DNA of 64,000 nt from Pardosa pseudoannulata (lineage: Eukaryota > Arthropoda > Arachnida > Araneae > Lycosidae), in assembly GCA_032207245.1 (NCBI GenBank), contig CM063502.1:64010044-64074043 (forward strand), read 5' to 3'. Positions 34,687 to 46,400 of the stretch are shown here, piece by piece; the stretch's first letter is position 1; each line of letters begins with the position of its first letter. The notes beneath the pieces are model-generated. The model worked only from the letters and a program-made list of their open reading frames with translations. It searched no databases and had not been told where the DNA came from. A program made the translations under genes and the position numbers.

Positions 34687-34691
<5 letters not shown>
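34573..34691. repeat. Dispersed duplicate, copy A
   Basis: Starts TGTTAAAACATATAATAAAT and ends AAAAATTATTACA. It is near-identical to 37405-37494 except for about 25 extra bases in the middle (34619-34645). The long (TA)n array begins directly at its right end. Confidence 0.85.
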
Positions 34692-34754
<63 letters not shown>

Positions 34755-34795
34755 CACACAAAATAATCTGTATATTATATACATGCATACATGCA

Positions 34796-34827
<32 letters not shown>
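34691..34827. repeat. (TA)n array followed by (ATAC)n array
   Basis: About 28 TA units (34691-34747), a short spacer, then ATGC/ATAC tetranucleotide repeats at 34781-34827. Confidence 0.95.
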
Positions 34828-34828
<1 letters not shown>

Positions 34829-34908
34829 GGCCTAGAAACCCAGGTGCAACAGCTAAGTATTTGCTGTTAGCAGTAATCACATTCTGTAAAGTAGGTGTTT
34901 CTTCAAAA

Positions 34909-34910
<2 letters not shown>

Positions 34911-34942
<32 letters not shown>
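34911..34942. repeat. Poly-T tract (32 T)
   Basis: Uninterrupted run. It could be the A-tail of a minus-strand retroposed sequence, but no such sequence is recognisable to its right. Confidence 0.9.
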
Positions 34943-34943
<1 letters not shown>

Positions 34944-35067
34944 TAAGATCTAGCCACTACAGAAATATAGGTAAACTACAATTAAAACTTCAAACTCTAA
35001 GCTGTCATTGGTCAACATAGTGTGTTTCCTAATGTAATGACAGTGCAATCTATTTTACACAGTATTG

Positions 35068-35236
35068 AAGAGCTGGACAATGGCCAAATGGTAGGACTTT
35101 ACCTTTTGGTACCAGGGTCTGGTTTTGAATCCCACTACTGGCATAGATGTATTGAATTTAAGCAGTAGGTACTTGGCTCATAAACATTGTGTAGCCAAGA
35201 AGCTAAACTGTAGCATTCCACTCAAAACATGTAATG
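35068..35236 (+). repeat. tRNA-derived SINE copy
   Basis: The head has ATGGCCAAATGGTAGGAC and B-box-like TTTTGAATCCCACTACTGGC. The body has TTTAAGCAGTAGGTACTTGG and TGTAGCATTCCACTC. It is the same family as at 7.2 and 55.3 kb. Confidence 0.75.
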
Positions 35237-35951
35237 GAGATGATATAAAACATCTCTAATTTCTTAAACCAGTAGTAACTTCATATCTACAAATTTGTAG
35301 TATTTGATGGATAGCTTGATTTGGTATCCCTGTTATACATCATATCCAGGTTGCAAATATTCGTGTGAGGGCAAGTCTTATCAGAAATAAATTTTAAAGG
35401 AACTTACACTACAGTAATTTTCTCAACTCTACTTCGTATCCAAAAGTTGTAAAAATGTAAATAAGGAGCTTACATATAGGTTAAAAAACAATTACTTTAT
35501 ATAAACTAAAAAATGTAATTAATATATACACTTAACAGATTACTAGAAATAAAGCATAAACTAATCAACAGGTTAAAGATAAGACAGAAACTGTTCTGAG
35601 TATTGAGCACCTCAAACTTGTATTGCAAGTTTACTGTTTACAGCAAAAGTGGAATGAGTATATACCCATTTCTTATTGTGGGGGAATTTCAGCCATAACA
35701 ACTCTTCACTCACAATTCAGCTTGTTGATCAGTACAATCGTAGCAAGAGATGATGTGGGAGTTGTAACCCCCTCCCCCATAAGGAATGCTGTACACATGT
35801 ATTATATAAAGGATGCTGTAATAATTATAAAATATAGTTTGAAGGACGAGACCCTTTTCTTCCTTGTATGGGAAACTTCTTGCTATGCCATTGACACAGA
35901 TATTAGGCATTATGTTTATGAGAAATTGTTTGTTACTCCTTAATGCTGTTT

Positions 35952-35956
<5 letters not shown>

Positions 35957-36007
<51 letters not shown>
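35957..36007. repeat. (TA)n microsatellite
   Basis: About 25 TA units. The 106-codon frame just upstream (35623-35943) has no recognisable features. Confidence 0.95.
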
Positions 36008-36009
<2 letters not shown>

Positions 36010-36415
36010 CATCTTTGCTTTTGCAGTAATAAGATAATTCAGGCTTAAAACCAAAAGTAGTTTTTCAGGAGTCATCTGCAGAAACAAGTTCTGTGATTAA
36101 AATGATTTATTTATTATAAATTTCTGTTATACACTTCTCAGTTTAATAACTTATAATTGAAAATGTATATAAGTATGAGAGTCATTTCAACTACCCATTA
36201 TTATTATACATTCAGAATTTAATTTCATTGAAGAGAAATGTTTAGCACTCTTTTATCTTTAATAATTTTTAAGTCATTAATCTGAAAGAATTTTCCTTCC
36301 ATCTTGGGTGAATACCATGTGCTTTATTTCGAATATTATGTGCTCTTTCTAACTTGAAAAATAAGAGGAAATATATGGTTAATATGTTATGGGCATGCTC
36401 TTATGATTATATGAC

Positions 36416-36446
<31 letters not shown>

Positions 36447-36455
36447 TTTTTTTTT
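36416..36455. repeat. (A)27(T)13 self-complementary tract
   Basis: A run of about 27 A is followed directly by about 13 T. A shorter run of the same kind is at about 58230-58256. Confidence 0.9.
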
Positions 36456-37404
36456 ACCTTTGCTGGAATGGGGTTAGATAATATTACTATTATAGTCTTA
36501 TTTACCTCAATTTCATAATTTTTACAATGAAAATTGTTATGAGAAACAATGTTTATTGGCAATAACTGATGATAATGAACTGTACAAGATATTTAGAACA
36601 TGGACCGTAATTATAAAACAAATATGTAAGACATCCACTACATTTTGAAAGTATTCTTAGAAGTTATAGCCTTTTTTAAACTAAGTAATTGAAAGATAAT
36701 TTATATCTAAATTCCAAATTCAAGCTGCTGTGTTTTTGTAGAAAGTAGGACTAAGAAGTAAAGCTACACAGTGAAATTTTGTTTCGAATTTAATACACAT
36801 CTTGATTTCTCCTCTTCATTAGTAGATCTAATGTTTCATTTGTTTCCACTTTTGATATTAATTTTACAAAAAGTAGCAAAAAGCTATTTACTTACTACTC
36901 CTGTAACAACATAGAACTCTAAATATATTTAATATAGTGCTGAAACCAAAAATTTAAGACCACTGTTACCTGCACTGTAAGAGCTGAACTAAGCAATGGC
37001 TATGGCTTCTGTCCATTTAAAAGTTTTTAAATCAAATTAAAATGCATTTTGTAAATTTTTTAATATATTTAGGTAACATTTATCATAACTTTAGTTGTAT
37101 GAATTAACAAAATCTTTAAAGATTATAAAGATTTAATGATAAGCTCTGCAGTTATTATTATTATTTTACAAATAATTTTAAAATTTATCTTCTGCTGAGC
37201 TAAGTTGAATATTATATTCAATGAGATTATTCTAAATAAAAATCTGATCCTTTATATAGAGTTAAAATAGAGAACTTGTTGAAACTGATTAAAAGAAAAT
37301 AATAATAATATTTAGACAACATAAAAAATGGCCATGGCAATGTTTTTTAGATAGCTTCCCTTCACACTTTTCGGTCCTAGGACTAGCAGTTATAGTAGTT
37401 CATG
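36456..37404. other. AT-rich stretch, probable intron
   Basis: Nothing recognisable. Confidence 0.35.
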
Positions 37405-37494
37405 TGTTAAAACATATAATAAATAGTGTGTTTTAAGTTAATTTTGAAACTAGTACAAAATTTTACATAGAAGTACATATAAAAATTATTACAT
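37405..37494. repeat. Dispersed duplicate, copy B
   Basis: Matches 34573-34691 with a deletion of about 25 bases. It has no (TA)n array at its right end. Confidence 0.85.
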
Positions 37495-39950
37495 GTAATG
37501 CATAACAGTTTATGTTTAAAAAAAATTGTGTTGGGGCATAATGGAGAGGAGAGTAGAGTGAATTGATAGAAGCCTAGGATACAAGACTTGTTCATGTAAA
37601 GGAGGAGTGGAGAGGGAAATACATAATCAAAGATTATATAAAATGGATTTGATAGAATAGCCTCAGTGGCATATGAAAAAGTCCTTATTCTGATTTTTAT
37701 ATGTTTTTATTTGTGTTATGCTAATGTAGAATGTTATTAAAATAATAGCAGTAAAAATGAACTGATAATTTTGTTTTGCAAACCTAACCAATCTCGATCA
37801 CAAATATTACTGAAGGAAAAAACTGATTTTTGTGGTGGAAATTTTCTGGAGAAGGAGAAACAAAGTGCATAGTTTTTAATTATTTGGCTAATTAGGTGAT
37901 CTGATTAATTAGCATTTGGATAGTTGGCAATTACTGTATATTTATGCACTTCATCTTTAATTGGGGTTTATAGCTTCAAATTTGTTCATTACCTGTTGAA
38001 AGAAAAAATTTTGTCCTACATGGTTAGATGCATTAATCTTCAGCTGTGAAATAAGTATCAAGCTAAATTTGTGTAAATAGTTGTTTGACTAATGTAAAGC
38101 CCAGTGTCTAGAACAGAATTTTAATGCATTAATTTTATGAGTATATTTTTATTTAAAAAAAAAAAGATATTAGGCATTTTTTGTTAGTTATTACATATAC
38201 ATTTTTTTAGGTGCTCCCTTTTCCTTTTTGTCTCTAGCATAGCATATATTTTCACAATCTTGTTTATTGAAAGAAAGTTATGTTTTTTATTGTTTGTTAA
38301 GGCGTCATTAAACATGAATAAAAATACTAGACATTCAGTTGGAAAGATAGTTGTTTGTGATAAAATGCATTCACTCTTCATTTGACAGATGGGGCTACCT
38401 TCTCAGTACTGGAGTCCATCTATTTGAATCCCACTGAGATGAATAAAAATAACTATTGTATTCCGGCCTCAAGTAATCTTAGCCTATTTAAGCCTCATAT
38501 AGAAATAAAAAATTACCATAACACGCCTAATTCTTACATATATTTAGTTTAAGAAAAGTTACTTAAAATAAGCAAAAGCTTCATATTACCTTTCATACAG
38601 TGGTATAATTAGGCAATAAGTCTTTTCTCAAGAAGACAGTTTTAATAGTAACTAGTAACATGATGGTTCTTCAATTGCTATTATGAATTTATGGTGAATA
38701 TAGGTAATCAAAATAACACTTTTGGATATTATGTTTTATGGAATGTAATAGTCAAGACTCTCCATTGAACAGCTGTTTTCATAGCCTATGAACATGATTT
38801 TTTTTAAATGCCATTTATGAATTTATGATATGTTTTACAACACAAAGAGAATACTTGCATATTCAATGTTTATCTATATTTGCTGTATACTTAGCATATC
38901 ACTGCAACATTATTTAAAAAAACTTTAATTATTTTATGGAGTCAATCTTGGCACTTGTAGGTATGAAAATTTTTCATTCTGTACATATGAAATTTTCTGC
39001 TTAAGAGACATCAGTACATAGGTTATTCAGTTATTTATTTATTTATTTATTTTATAAAATCTTTTAAAACCTTAATAGAGCTGCATAGCACTTGATAAGA
39101 TTGTAACTTTATATTAAAGCTTAATTACTAGCAATATATAATTGATTTTATACATCTATAGAATCAGAAGAAAGTAGCTTGAGATTTTTGGCTTTTATGT
39201 AAATTTAAATTTTATGGATTATTGATAACAATTTATTAAATTAACTTTCATAACAAAAACTTATGAACCATTTATGGTTTAGCAAGACCTGATTGTCTTT
39301 AAAATATTCTGCAGCTTTTAAAGTTTTGAATGTTTAACACTTTTATAAAATGAAGCAAAGACATTGTTTTTAGTGTATGTGCGTTTCTGCCAAATTCTAA
39401 AAAAAAAAATATGTAAAAGTGCCATTTAATTTTATAAAACGAAGTAGTTGCTTATTGCACATTAGAATACTGATTTTTTAATTCAGGAAAATTATTATTT
39501 TTTGATAATCTGGGCATTTTTCTGACTTATTAATTTTTGAATTTTTTTTTTAACTGGAGCTTTGTATATCTGAATTTAAGTTGTTAATTGGCTGACACAA
39601 TAAGTTTATTTCAGGGAAAATGTTTGGTTCAAATTATTAAAATTTTTCTTTGGGGGTAAAAGGAATATTGTTGAACTAGATCCATGTTACTATGAACCTA
39701 GGATGCTAAGTTCATATAAGTCATTGCTAAATGCTTTTAGTATCAATAATGTTACATAATATTAATTGTTCAGAAAAGACAATAAAAATTTTTGAGAAAT
39801 TTAATGTTTTTAGTGTATTAATTTTTTAAATTGATGAGATAATTAAATTAAAAGAATAAATAATATTAAAAAATTAATAAAGATATAAAATGTCTAAACA
39901 AGTAAACCAGACATGCCAACTACTGCAGATTCTCTGGAGTTGCACTAGAG
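37495..39950. other. AT-rich stretch, probable cul1 intron
   Basis: No gene is seen. A very diverged SINE-like piece may lie at about 38380-38510 (ATTTGAATCCCACTGAG plus a partly similar body), too weak to call firmly. There is a TTTA run at 39030-39052. Confidence 0.35.
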
Positions 39951-40059
39951 AAATATTAACTCTGGAAACTTCTTAGATCCCCTCCAGAAAATAGCAAAAC
40001 TTTTGAACAACTACAAGATCACAATTGAACAATCAAATACAAATGTTAAGAAATCAAAT

Positions 40060-40205
40060 AATGTCTTGCCAAAAATTCCAGCACTTTCCCCACAGTAATG
40101 CTACATGTGAAACAGTTTTAAGTTCTGTGAGGAAAAACTGAACTGAATATTGGTCAAATTTGAGTAGACAAACTCTGGAATCCCTAAGGATAAAAGAATT
40201 GTAAA
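40060..40205 (+). pseudogene. hAT-type transposase C-terminal remnant
   Basis: Plus-strand reading gives HSNATCETVLSSVRKN, a stop, TEYWSNLSRQTLESLRIKEL and a stop. This follows the hAT dimerisation pattern (H-S-N-A-x-x-E-R-x-F-S...R..L...TL..L), with Arg-Val-Phe changed to Thr-Val-Leu. It is much diverged, contains stops and has no terminal repeats, so it is an old fragment within the probable first intron of cul1. Confidence 0.6.
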
Positions 40206-41811
40206 TATTTTAACCAGGATCAATGTTGCAATAAGAAAAACTTTTCTGAAAAATAAGTTGTTAAAGCTAAAAATGTATGAATAAATACATTGTTTAAATA
40301 CATAAATTTGAATTTAATCTTTAAAATTTACTATTGTGTGCTTATTTTTTAATTTAATTTGCTCAATTTTAATTTAGAAACCAATAAAATATCTAATTCT
40401 GTATGTCAATTGTATACCCGTTTAATTTGTAGGTAGCATGTTAAATTTTAATACTGCACTGTTGGTATTGACAGATGTGCGTGAATGTTGACGTGCCTGG
40501 TAAACTCTGCAATAACTAAAGTTAATATTTAATTTAAATTCATAAAAACCTGAAACCATAAAAAAATGTACTTACTATGTAACTCAAGTAATAATCATTA
40601 AAATTTCTGCTATAAATTTTTGCAATCTTAGAAGTAAATGGGGAAGCTTAGTTGGTATCATATTAGGTTTATTTGTTGTAGATTACAACTTATTTGCTGA
40701 AACCAGAGAAACTTTCTTTTTTATTTACAGTTAAGTATAAAATTATATAATATATGTACACTTTTCTACAATGAGTTTTTTTTTTTTATAAAAAGTTTGT
40801 ATATTTCAATTTTTTGGTAATGTGCAATCAAATGTTAGTTATGCAATACCAGCATTTATATTTCAACTGAAACCTGGGAAAATATATCAAAACATCTAAT
40901 TTAACACATATAAAAATTAATGATTTCATGCATAGGGTAAAATGGTATTTAAAAAAAAAACTATTTAGTACTTTAACTACAAATGAAATAGGAAAAAAAA
41001 TTATTTTAATTCATATTATATATTGTTTTTATTTTCACTTCCATCATTAAGAATAATACTATTTCTAATGATAAATTTATAAATTTATTGGAATAAATGT
41101 TAAAGTATTCTTTATTATTATGTTTTTATGGTATATTTTTTGTCATAAATGTCAAATTGCCTAAAGGAAAATAAGAAAAGGAATTTATTGAGTCACCAAA
41201 GGACTTTGACTTTAAGTAAAGGTGATTTTGTTGCATGGTTTAGTGCTGCAATTATCAAACTGTGCTATGTGGCAGTAAACTAGATAGTGAAAATTGCGAA
41301 ATTAACTAAGATGTATAAAGTTAATTAAAATTTAAAATGTGTTGTTTTTCCTTGTCACTTTTGAAACATGCTGAGAGATACCCTTGTATTTATCTCGAGG
41401 TGTGACCGATCAAAGCGTTGGTCTAACATTTTAATTTAAAGCAAATTGATCAGAAGATATTTCTCCCACTTTACCCACTGGGTGTTATTTTAGGCTTCTT
41501 GGTGACATATTTAAATGTTCTAGAAATTGTTTTTTTACATATTGGCTTATATATGGGTTTTGAGTTTTGGATAAATTTTTGAAGAAAAATCGTACCCTCG
41601 GCTTATATTCAAAAATATACGCTATTAATATATAGGTATTTTCATGCAAGTGTTGTGTCATTATAATGAATAAAATTCTACTTATGAGTAGATTTATTAC
41701 CTGGCTATAACTATAAATTTTAAAATAAACTTTTAAATTAGACTGACTATAAACTTTTAAATTAGTACAGATTTCTTTAAATAAGTTTGCTAGCTAAAGA
41801 ATATATTTTTT
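40206..41811. other. AT-rich stretch, probable cul1 intron
   Basis: No gene is seen. 41545-41640 contains GGCTTATATATGGG and CGGCTTATATTCAAAAATAT. An inverted, related sequence is at 49945-50050 (TATATAAGCCGACCCT), so both may be ends of one DNA-transposon family. Confidence 0.4.
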
Positions 41812-42189
41812 TTAACCTGATCGGGATGAACACCGCAAGTATGCATTTGCCCTTGATGCGGATAATGCCGCACAGTTGCGTCGTGGTTTTGGAACAAAAT
41901 ATTTACTATCAGATGGCATTACTAATTCACGTTCCTTTCAAAAGATTACTTTTGTACATTAGTATTGTTCTCTGTGAGGTCAGAATAGTCTGTCAAGTGT
42001 CTGTGATTTATTGGATTTTCGTGAATATAAACATAAACACATGCTAGCAGGTGAAAAGTGTAACACCCGTAAAGAGCCTTTTAACTCATTTTGAAGTGGT
42101 CGTGTATAGTTTCTATTCTACTTTAGGATGGGATTTTATGGGATACATTCTAGCATAGGTTTTACTTTTAGAATCAATTCTGTAGCCCT

Positions 42190-42430
42190 GGCTAAAAGAC
42201 CACGTTATCTTTCTGACAAGGAAATATCTAAAGTTAATGAATGATCAATCTGTGGATCATTCAGATGATGACACTGAAACAGCTATAAATTTTTTGAATT
42301 CTTTATATAGTAGTTTTAAATCTTTAGATTCTAAATTAGAAGATGATAATAAAGAAAAAAATTTGTTTCGATTTCTCCCTGTGAATGGAGTTCTGACAAA
42401 GAGGAACTTCTTAAAATTAATTTTAATTTG
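42190..42430 (+). pseudogene. piggyBac transposase N-terminal remnant
   Basis: Reads LAKRPRYLSDKEISK and, after a shift, MNDQSVDHSDDDTETAINFL. The R-Y-L-S-D-x-E-I start followed by an acidic Ser/Asp-rich stretch is characteristic of piggyBac transposase N-termini. A stop at 42431 ends it. Confidence 0.7.
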
Positions 42431-42649
42431 AAACCGGGACTTGATATGAAAAAAAAAATTCAGTGCCCATACAGACTGAATTAAACTTCTTAAATTTGTT
42501 TTTCAATGAAAACAAGATCCAAATTATTATAGAAAAAACTAATTCCTATGCAAAAAATAAAAAAAAAATTGTGAAATAGATCAAGAATAAATCGAGCACA
42601 TTTACAGTCCAATCGTAAAAAAAATTTGATGTTCTAAAATTGGAGAAAT

Positions 42650-42865
42650 GAATGTCTGTTTGGGTCTCATTATACTTATATGTATTATAAGAAAACCGTC
42701 CTTCAAGTAATTTCCTGAACTGTGCACTGAAAAAGAGGGCAAAAAACTTAGAAGGAGATGTGTAGTTTGCTCAAAGCACAATAAAAGACGACACTTCTTA
42801 TGAATGTATAATGTACAATGTTGGTCTCAGCACTCATCCGCGCTTTGAGATTTTTCATGCAACTT
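42650..42865 (+). pseudogene. piggyBac transposase Cys-rich C-terminal remnant
   Basis: TEKEGKKLRRRCVVCSKHNK in one frame and TSYECIMYNVGLSTHPRFEI followed by FHATLKY and a stop in the next. This is the C-terminal RING-like Cys/His domain of piggyBac transposases, which binds the element ends. The second Cys pair is incomplete (YECIMYNV where C..C is expected), and a frameshift splits it near 42795. Confidence 0.8.
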
Positions 42866-43312
42866 TGAAATATTAATTATTACAATATTCTTCAAGTATT
42901 TTATATTGTTAAGTATAAATATTTTTAATGTCTTTTTATATTTTGTATCTACATTTAGGTACTTTTAGTTATAGTAAAATACAGTATATCCATATTTTTA
43001 TTGTTAAATAACAATAATTTTATCAACTTTTTTGTTATGATTGAAATTATGATATTTTTAATCATTTATTTAAAAATGGTTTGATTTTTAAGTAAAGTGT
43101 ACATTTTATCCATTTTTATTTAATGTGTACTTTCAAAATTGAGTATTAGGCTTAGCGGGAGAAAATGCCCCGGCCTGTACACACAGTTTGCGTGTAACAG
43201 CTCCCATCCCGAACAAGTTAAATTTTGTAAATTGAATTTTTAATAAAATATATACTTTATGTTATTGGTTAATTTAGAGAATAAAGCAATACCTTTTTAA
43301 TTATTGTTTTAG

Positions 43313-43489
43313 AGATCTGAAAATGTCTTCACCGGGGCCATCTGGACTTGCACCCAAATCACAAAGTTCCCATGGGTTGAAACAAATTGATCTCGATCAG
43401 ATCTGGGGAGATCTAAAAGATGGCATTGAACAGGTGTATATGAATAAACATCAAGATATGTCAAAGACCCGTTACATGGAACTCTATAC
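43313..43489 (+). CDS. cul1: cul1 coding exon 1
   Basis: Acceptor TTATTGTTTTAG ends at 43312. Ten 5' UTR bases precede ATG at 43323, and the donor is GTATCC at 43490. It encodes residues 1-55 plus two bases of Thr56. Open frame continuing past 43489 is intron. An acceptor before the ATG implies at least one upstream noncoding exon. Confidence 0.93.
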
Positions 43490-46400
43490 GTATCCTTTCT
43501 ATAAATATGCTTGCTTCTACTTAATTAGATAAAAATTATATTTTTACATAGATTTTCTAGCATGCTGAAATAAAAAAATGATTTGTTTAATATTTAAAAT
43601 TTTTTTTTCTCTTTACACACATACAGTTACATTTGTCTTTTTAATATGTATTCATATGAGTTTGCATGTATCATAGAATTTAGTTTATGTGCAAGGTATT
43701 ATATAATAAAAAAAAATATGTTCTCTTTTGTAGTATGTAATACTATAATAAATTGGTGCATAATTATTAGCTATTTTGTACCTTTTCAGTTTCGTTTAGT
43801 ATAAATTAAAATGCACAACAGTAAACTTAAGTTTGTAGTAAAGGATATTGTTATATCTTTCAAGTATTCTATTATCTGAGCTGTTAAATATAGAACATAT
43901 AATTAAATATAAAAATTAAACTAATATAAATTTAAATAAAGTTCGGTGTCAGTATTTGATTGTAACTTATAATTATATATACTTACCCCAATGGTTTTCT
44001 GTTATCAAACTGTTTCCAATCCATTTTCTAAACCTTATTTCTTAGTTTGCTATAAAATGAAAATAAATAAATAAATAAATAAAGTTAATATAAGAATAAT
44101 AAACTTTTGATTTTTTAAAAGTATATTAGCAGTATAATATATTGTAAATTTAAAAAAAATCTGAAATCTTTGTGCAGCAATAGTAAAATTAAAGTTGATT
44201 AAAAAAGATAACAAAATGTTGATTACCAAAAGGTTGTAAGGTTGATTACAAAAAGTTCATTTTTTAAAAATATCTTCAATTTATACATTTGTTTCTTTTA
44301 ATAACAAAAATAGTATTATTCGTAATAATAATTTTTTCACACCTCCAACTCTGAGTTTATTTCAAAAAGTTAAATATTTCAAATAAGCAAGTGCAAAAAT
44401 GATTTATAAAGGAAAACTAAATTAGTGACTTTATAGTTTTACTTATAGTGGCAAACTTTTCAGCTAGTAACAATATCGAATTAAATTTTCTGAAAAAATA
44501 AATTGCTTGATACATTAATATGTGGTTTTAATTTATTAAAACTTCTTTTAAATTTAAACAATATATATTTAAACAATATCAAAATTTAATTAAATCAATA
44601 TCTAATTTCAGCTTTATCCTGCTTGATCACAAACAAATCATATTAATAATCTTTCTTGATTCTCAGATTGTATAGTGGTTAATATGTCACATTTCCACAA
44701 GGTTGTTTTGGTTCAATTATTAAATAATAGCTTGAATGTACTCGTGTATTGTCAAATAAAAAGAAAACAATGATTCCTTACTTTATACAAATCATCAATT
44801 GTCAGTTGGTTCTCAGAAAAACATTTGACGTTTAAGAGTACTAGTTTATGTGTATGTATTTTTTTACCTAGTGGACACTTAAAAATAAAATTTATCTTTG
44901 GTGAAAATATCTGGTAGAAAGCATAAATTGACAGTTAGTGATCCCCTTAAATATATGCAACAATTATTGAAAATGAATCTGGTAACAATAATGATGAAGA
45001 AATTGGTATGACTCTTAAATTTGACAGTCTGTTTGGGATCTACCTTTTTGTCAAGATACTATGGCAAGAGACAGATTAAGAGAACATATGAAATTTCTGT
45101 GATTTGACAAACAAACAAAAAACCCTGAACACTTTCAAACAGATAAATTTTGTCTCATTTCTGAAGTTTGGAAGAAATATATAGAAAATTCAATTACCTG
45201 TTGTAAACTAGGAATATATAGCTATTCATACACATTTTCTGTGTAAAGCCAGATGCCATTTTACACAGTATATGCCAAGTAAATCAGATAAATTTTGTAT
45301 TAAGTTCTGCCTTGCCACTGATGTTGAAAGCAAATATGTGCTCAATAGATTTCCATATTTGGAGAAAGATGAGAAATGACCTAAAAACCTTACTCTATCC
45401 AAATACGCCATTTTGCATTTGATAAAACCTTTTGAAAATAAAGGAATAAATATTACTGCAGATAATTTTTTACAACTAAATTACTTTCAAATGTTAAACA
45501 AGAAAAAACTAGTCTAACTAGAAACACAATTGGAAAGAATTACCTTGTAGTGTTTTTTGGGCCTTAATATAAGATGCAGATGTTCACGAAAACATTTATT
45601 CACAAATCACGTTATATGTACATTTTATACACGTTATATGTTTGAATATATCGATCTACCATACCATTTGATTGTACAAATTCAGGGCTAGATATTTTAT
45701 GTTAAAAAATTTATTCATTAACAAATTTCTTAAACTCTTTGCTACTATACTGAGGACCATTGTCAGAATACAAGAGTTTTGGTATACCATATCTAGCAAA
45801 TATATATTTTAATAATTTGATAGTATTAATGCTTGTAATCTCCTGTAACTGTCCAATTTCAACTAACTTACTTAAATAATCAATTACAATAAAATAATTC
45901 TTTCCATTTAGAGGAAATAAATCTGTACCTAATGTTTCCCATGGTCTGTATGGTACTTCCTTTGGGATTAATGGTTCCTTGGTATTATGTTTTTGATACT
46001 TCAAACATGTAGAACAATTTAAAATTATATCTTCAATATCTTTACTCATTCCAGGCCAGAAAAGAATTTCCCTTTTATGACTTTTGCACTTGTCAATTCC
46101 CATATGATTATAATGTATTCTTTCTAACATTAACTTACATAGACTTTTAGGAACTACTACACATGAATTTTTAAAAATTAAACCATTCAATTCTGTAAGT
46201 TCTCTAAAATAAAAATAAGCTATTGCTTTTTCTGGTACTTTTGATTTATTGCTAGGCCACCTATTTTTAATTTCAAAACAATCTGTAATTCTTCATCATC
46301 CTTGGTTGCATCTAAAAACATCTTTTCTTTTTCAGGTGACATAACCACTTCTGCATTTATCATACATACATAAGCTTCAATTTCTTCTTCAAATGCATCA

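Larger units (their letters stand above)
41816..43217 (+). mobile_element. Internally deleted piggyBac element
   Basis: Both ends abut TTAA, the piggyBac target site (41812-41815 and 43218-43221). The inward ends CCTGATCGGGATG and CTTGTTCGGGATG match at 11 of 13 positions. Inside are an N-terminal transposase remnant (42190-42430) and a Cys-rich C-terminal remnant (42650-42865). The catalytic middle is missing, so it is a 1.4-kb non-autonomous derivative of a full element. Its right end is 95 bp before the first cul1 coding exon, inside the preceding intron if the 5' exons are as proposed. Confidence 0.85.

Noticed and set aside
34686..34880. Open frame over (TA)n and (ATAC)n
   Set aside because: Simple-repeat translation (alternating Tyr and Ile, Cys-Met-Tyr-Val runs), not a gene.
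35623..35943. 106-codon plus-strand open frame
   Set aside because: No motifs, no splice logic, and it ends at a (TA)n array. Composition is compatible with chance; I could not tie it to a transposon or gene.
41787..42047. 86-codon plus-strand open frame
   Set aside because: It lies across the left end of the piggyBac derivative, in subterminal noncoding sequence. No family is recognisable.
43490..43532. Extension of the cul1 start frame past 43489
   Set aside because: Homology to cullins stops exactly at the GTATCC donor; the following codons are intron.
44885..45555. piggyBac-like sequence as a missed cul1 exon
   Set aside because: The motifs are transposase-specific and full of stops; cullin coding runs from 43489 directly to 50481 without a missing block.
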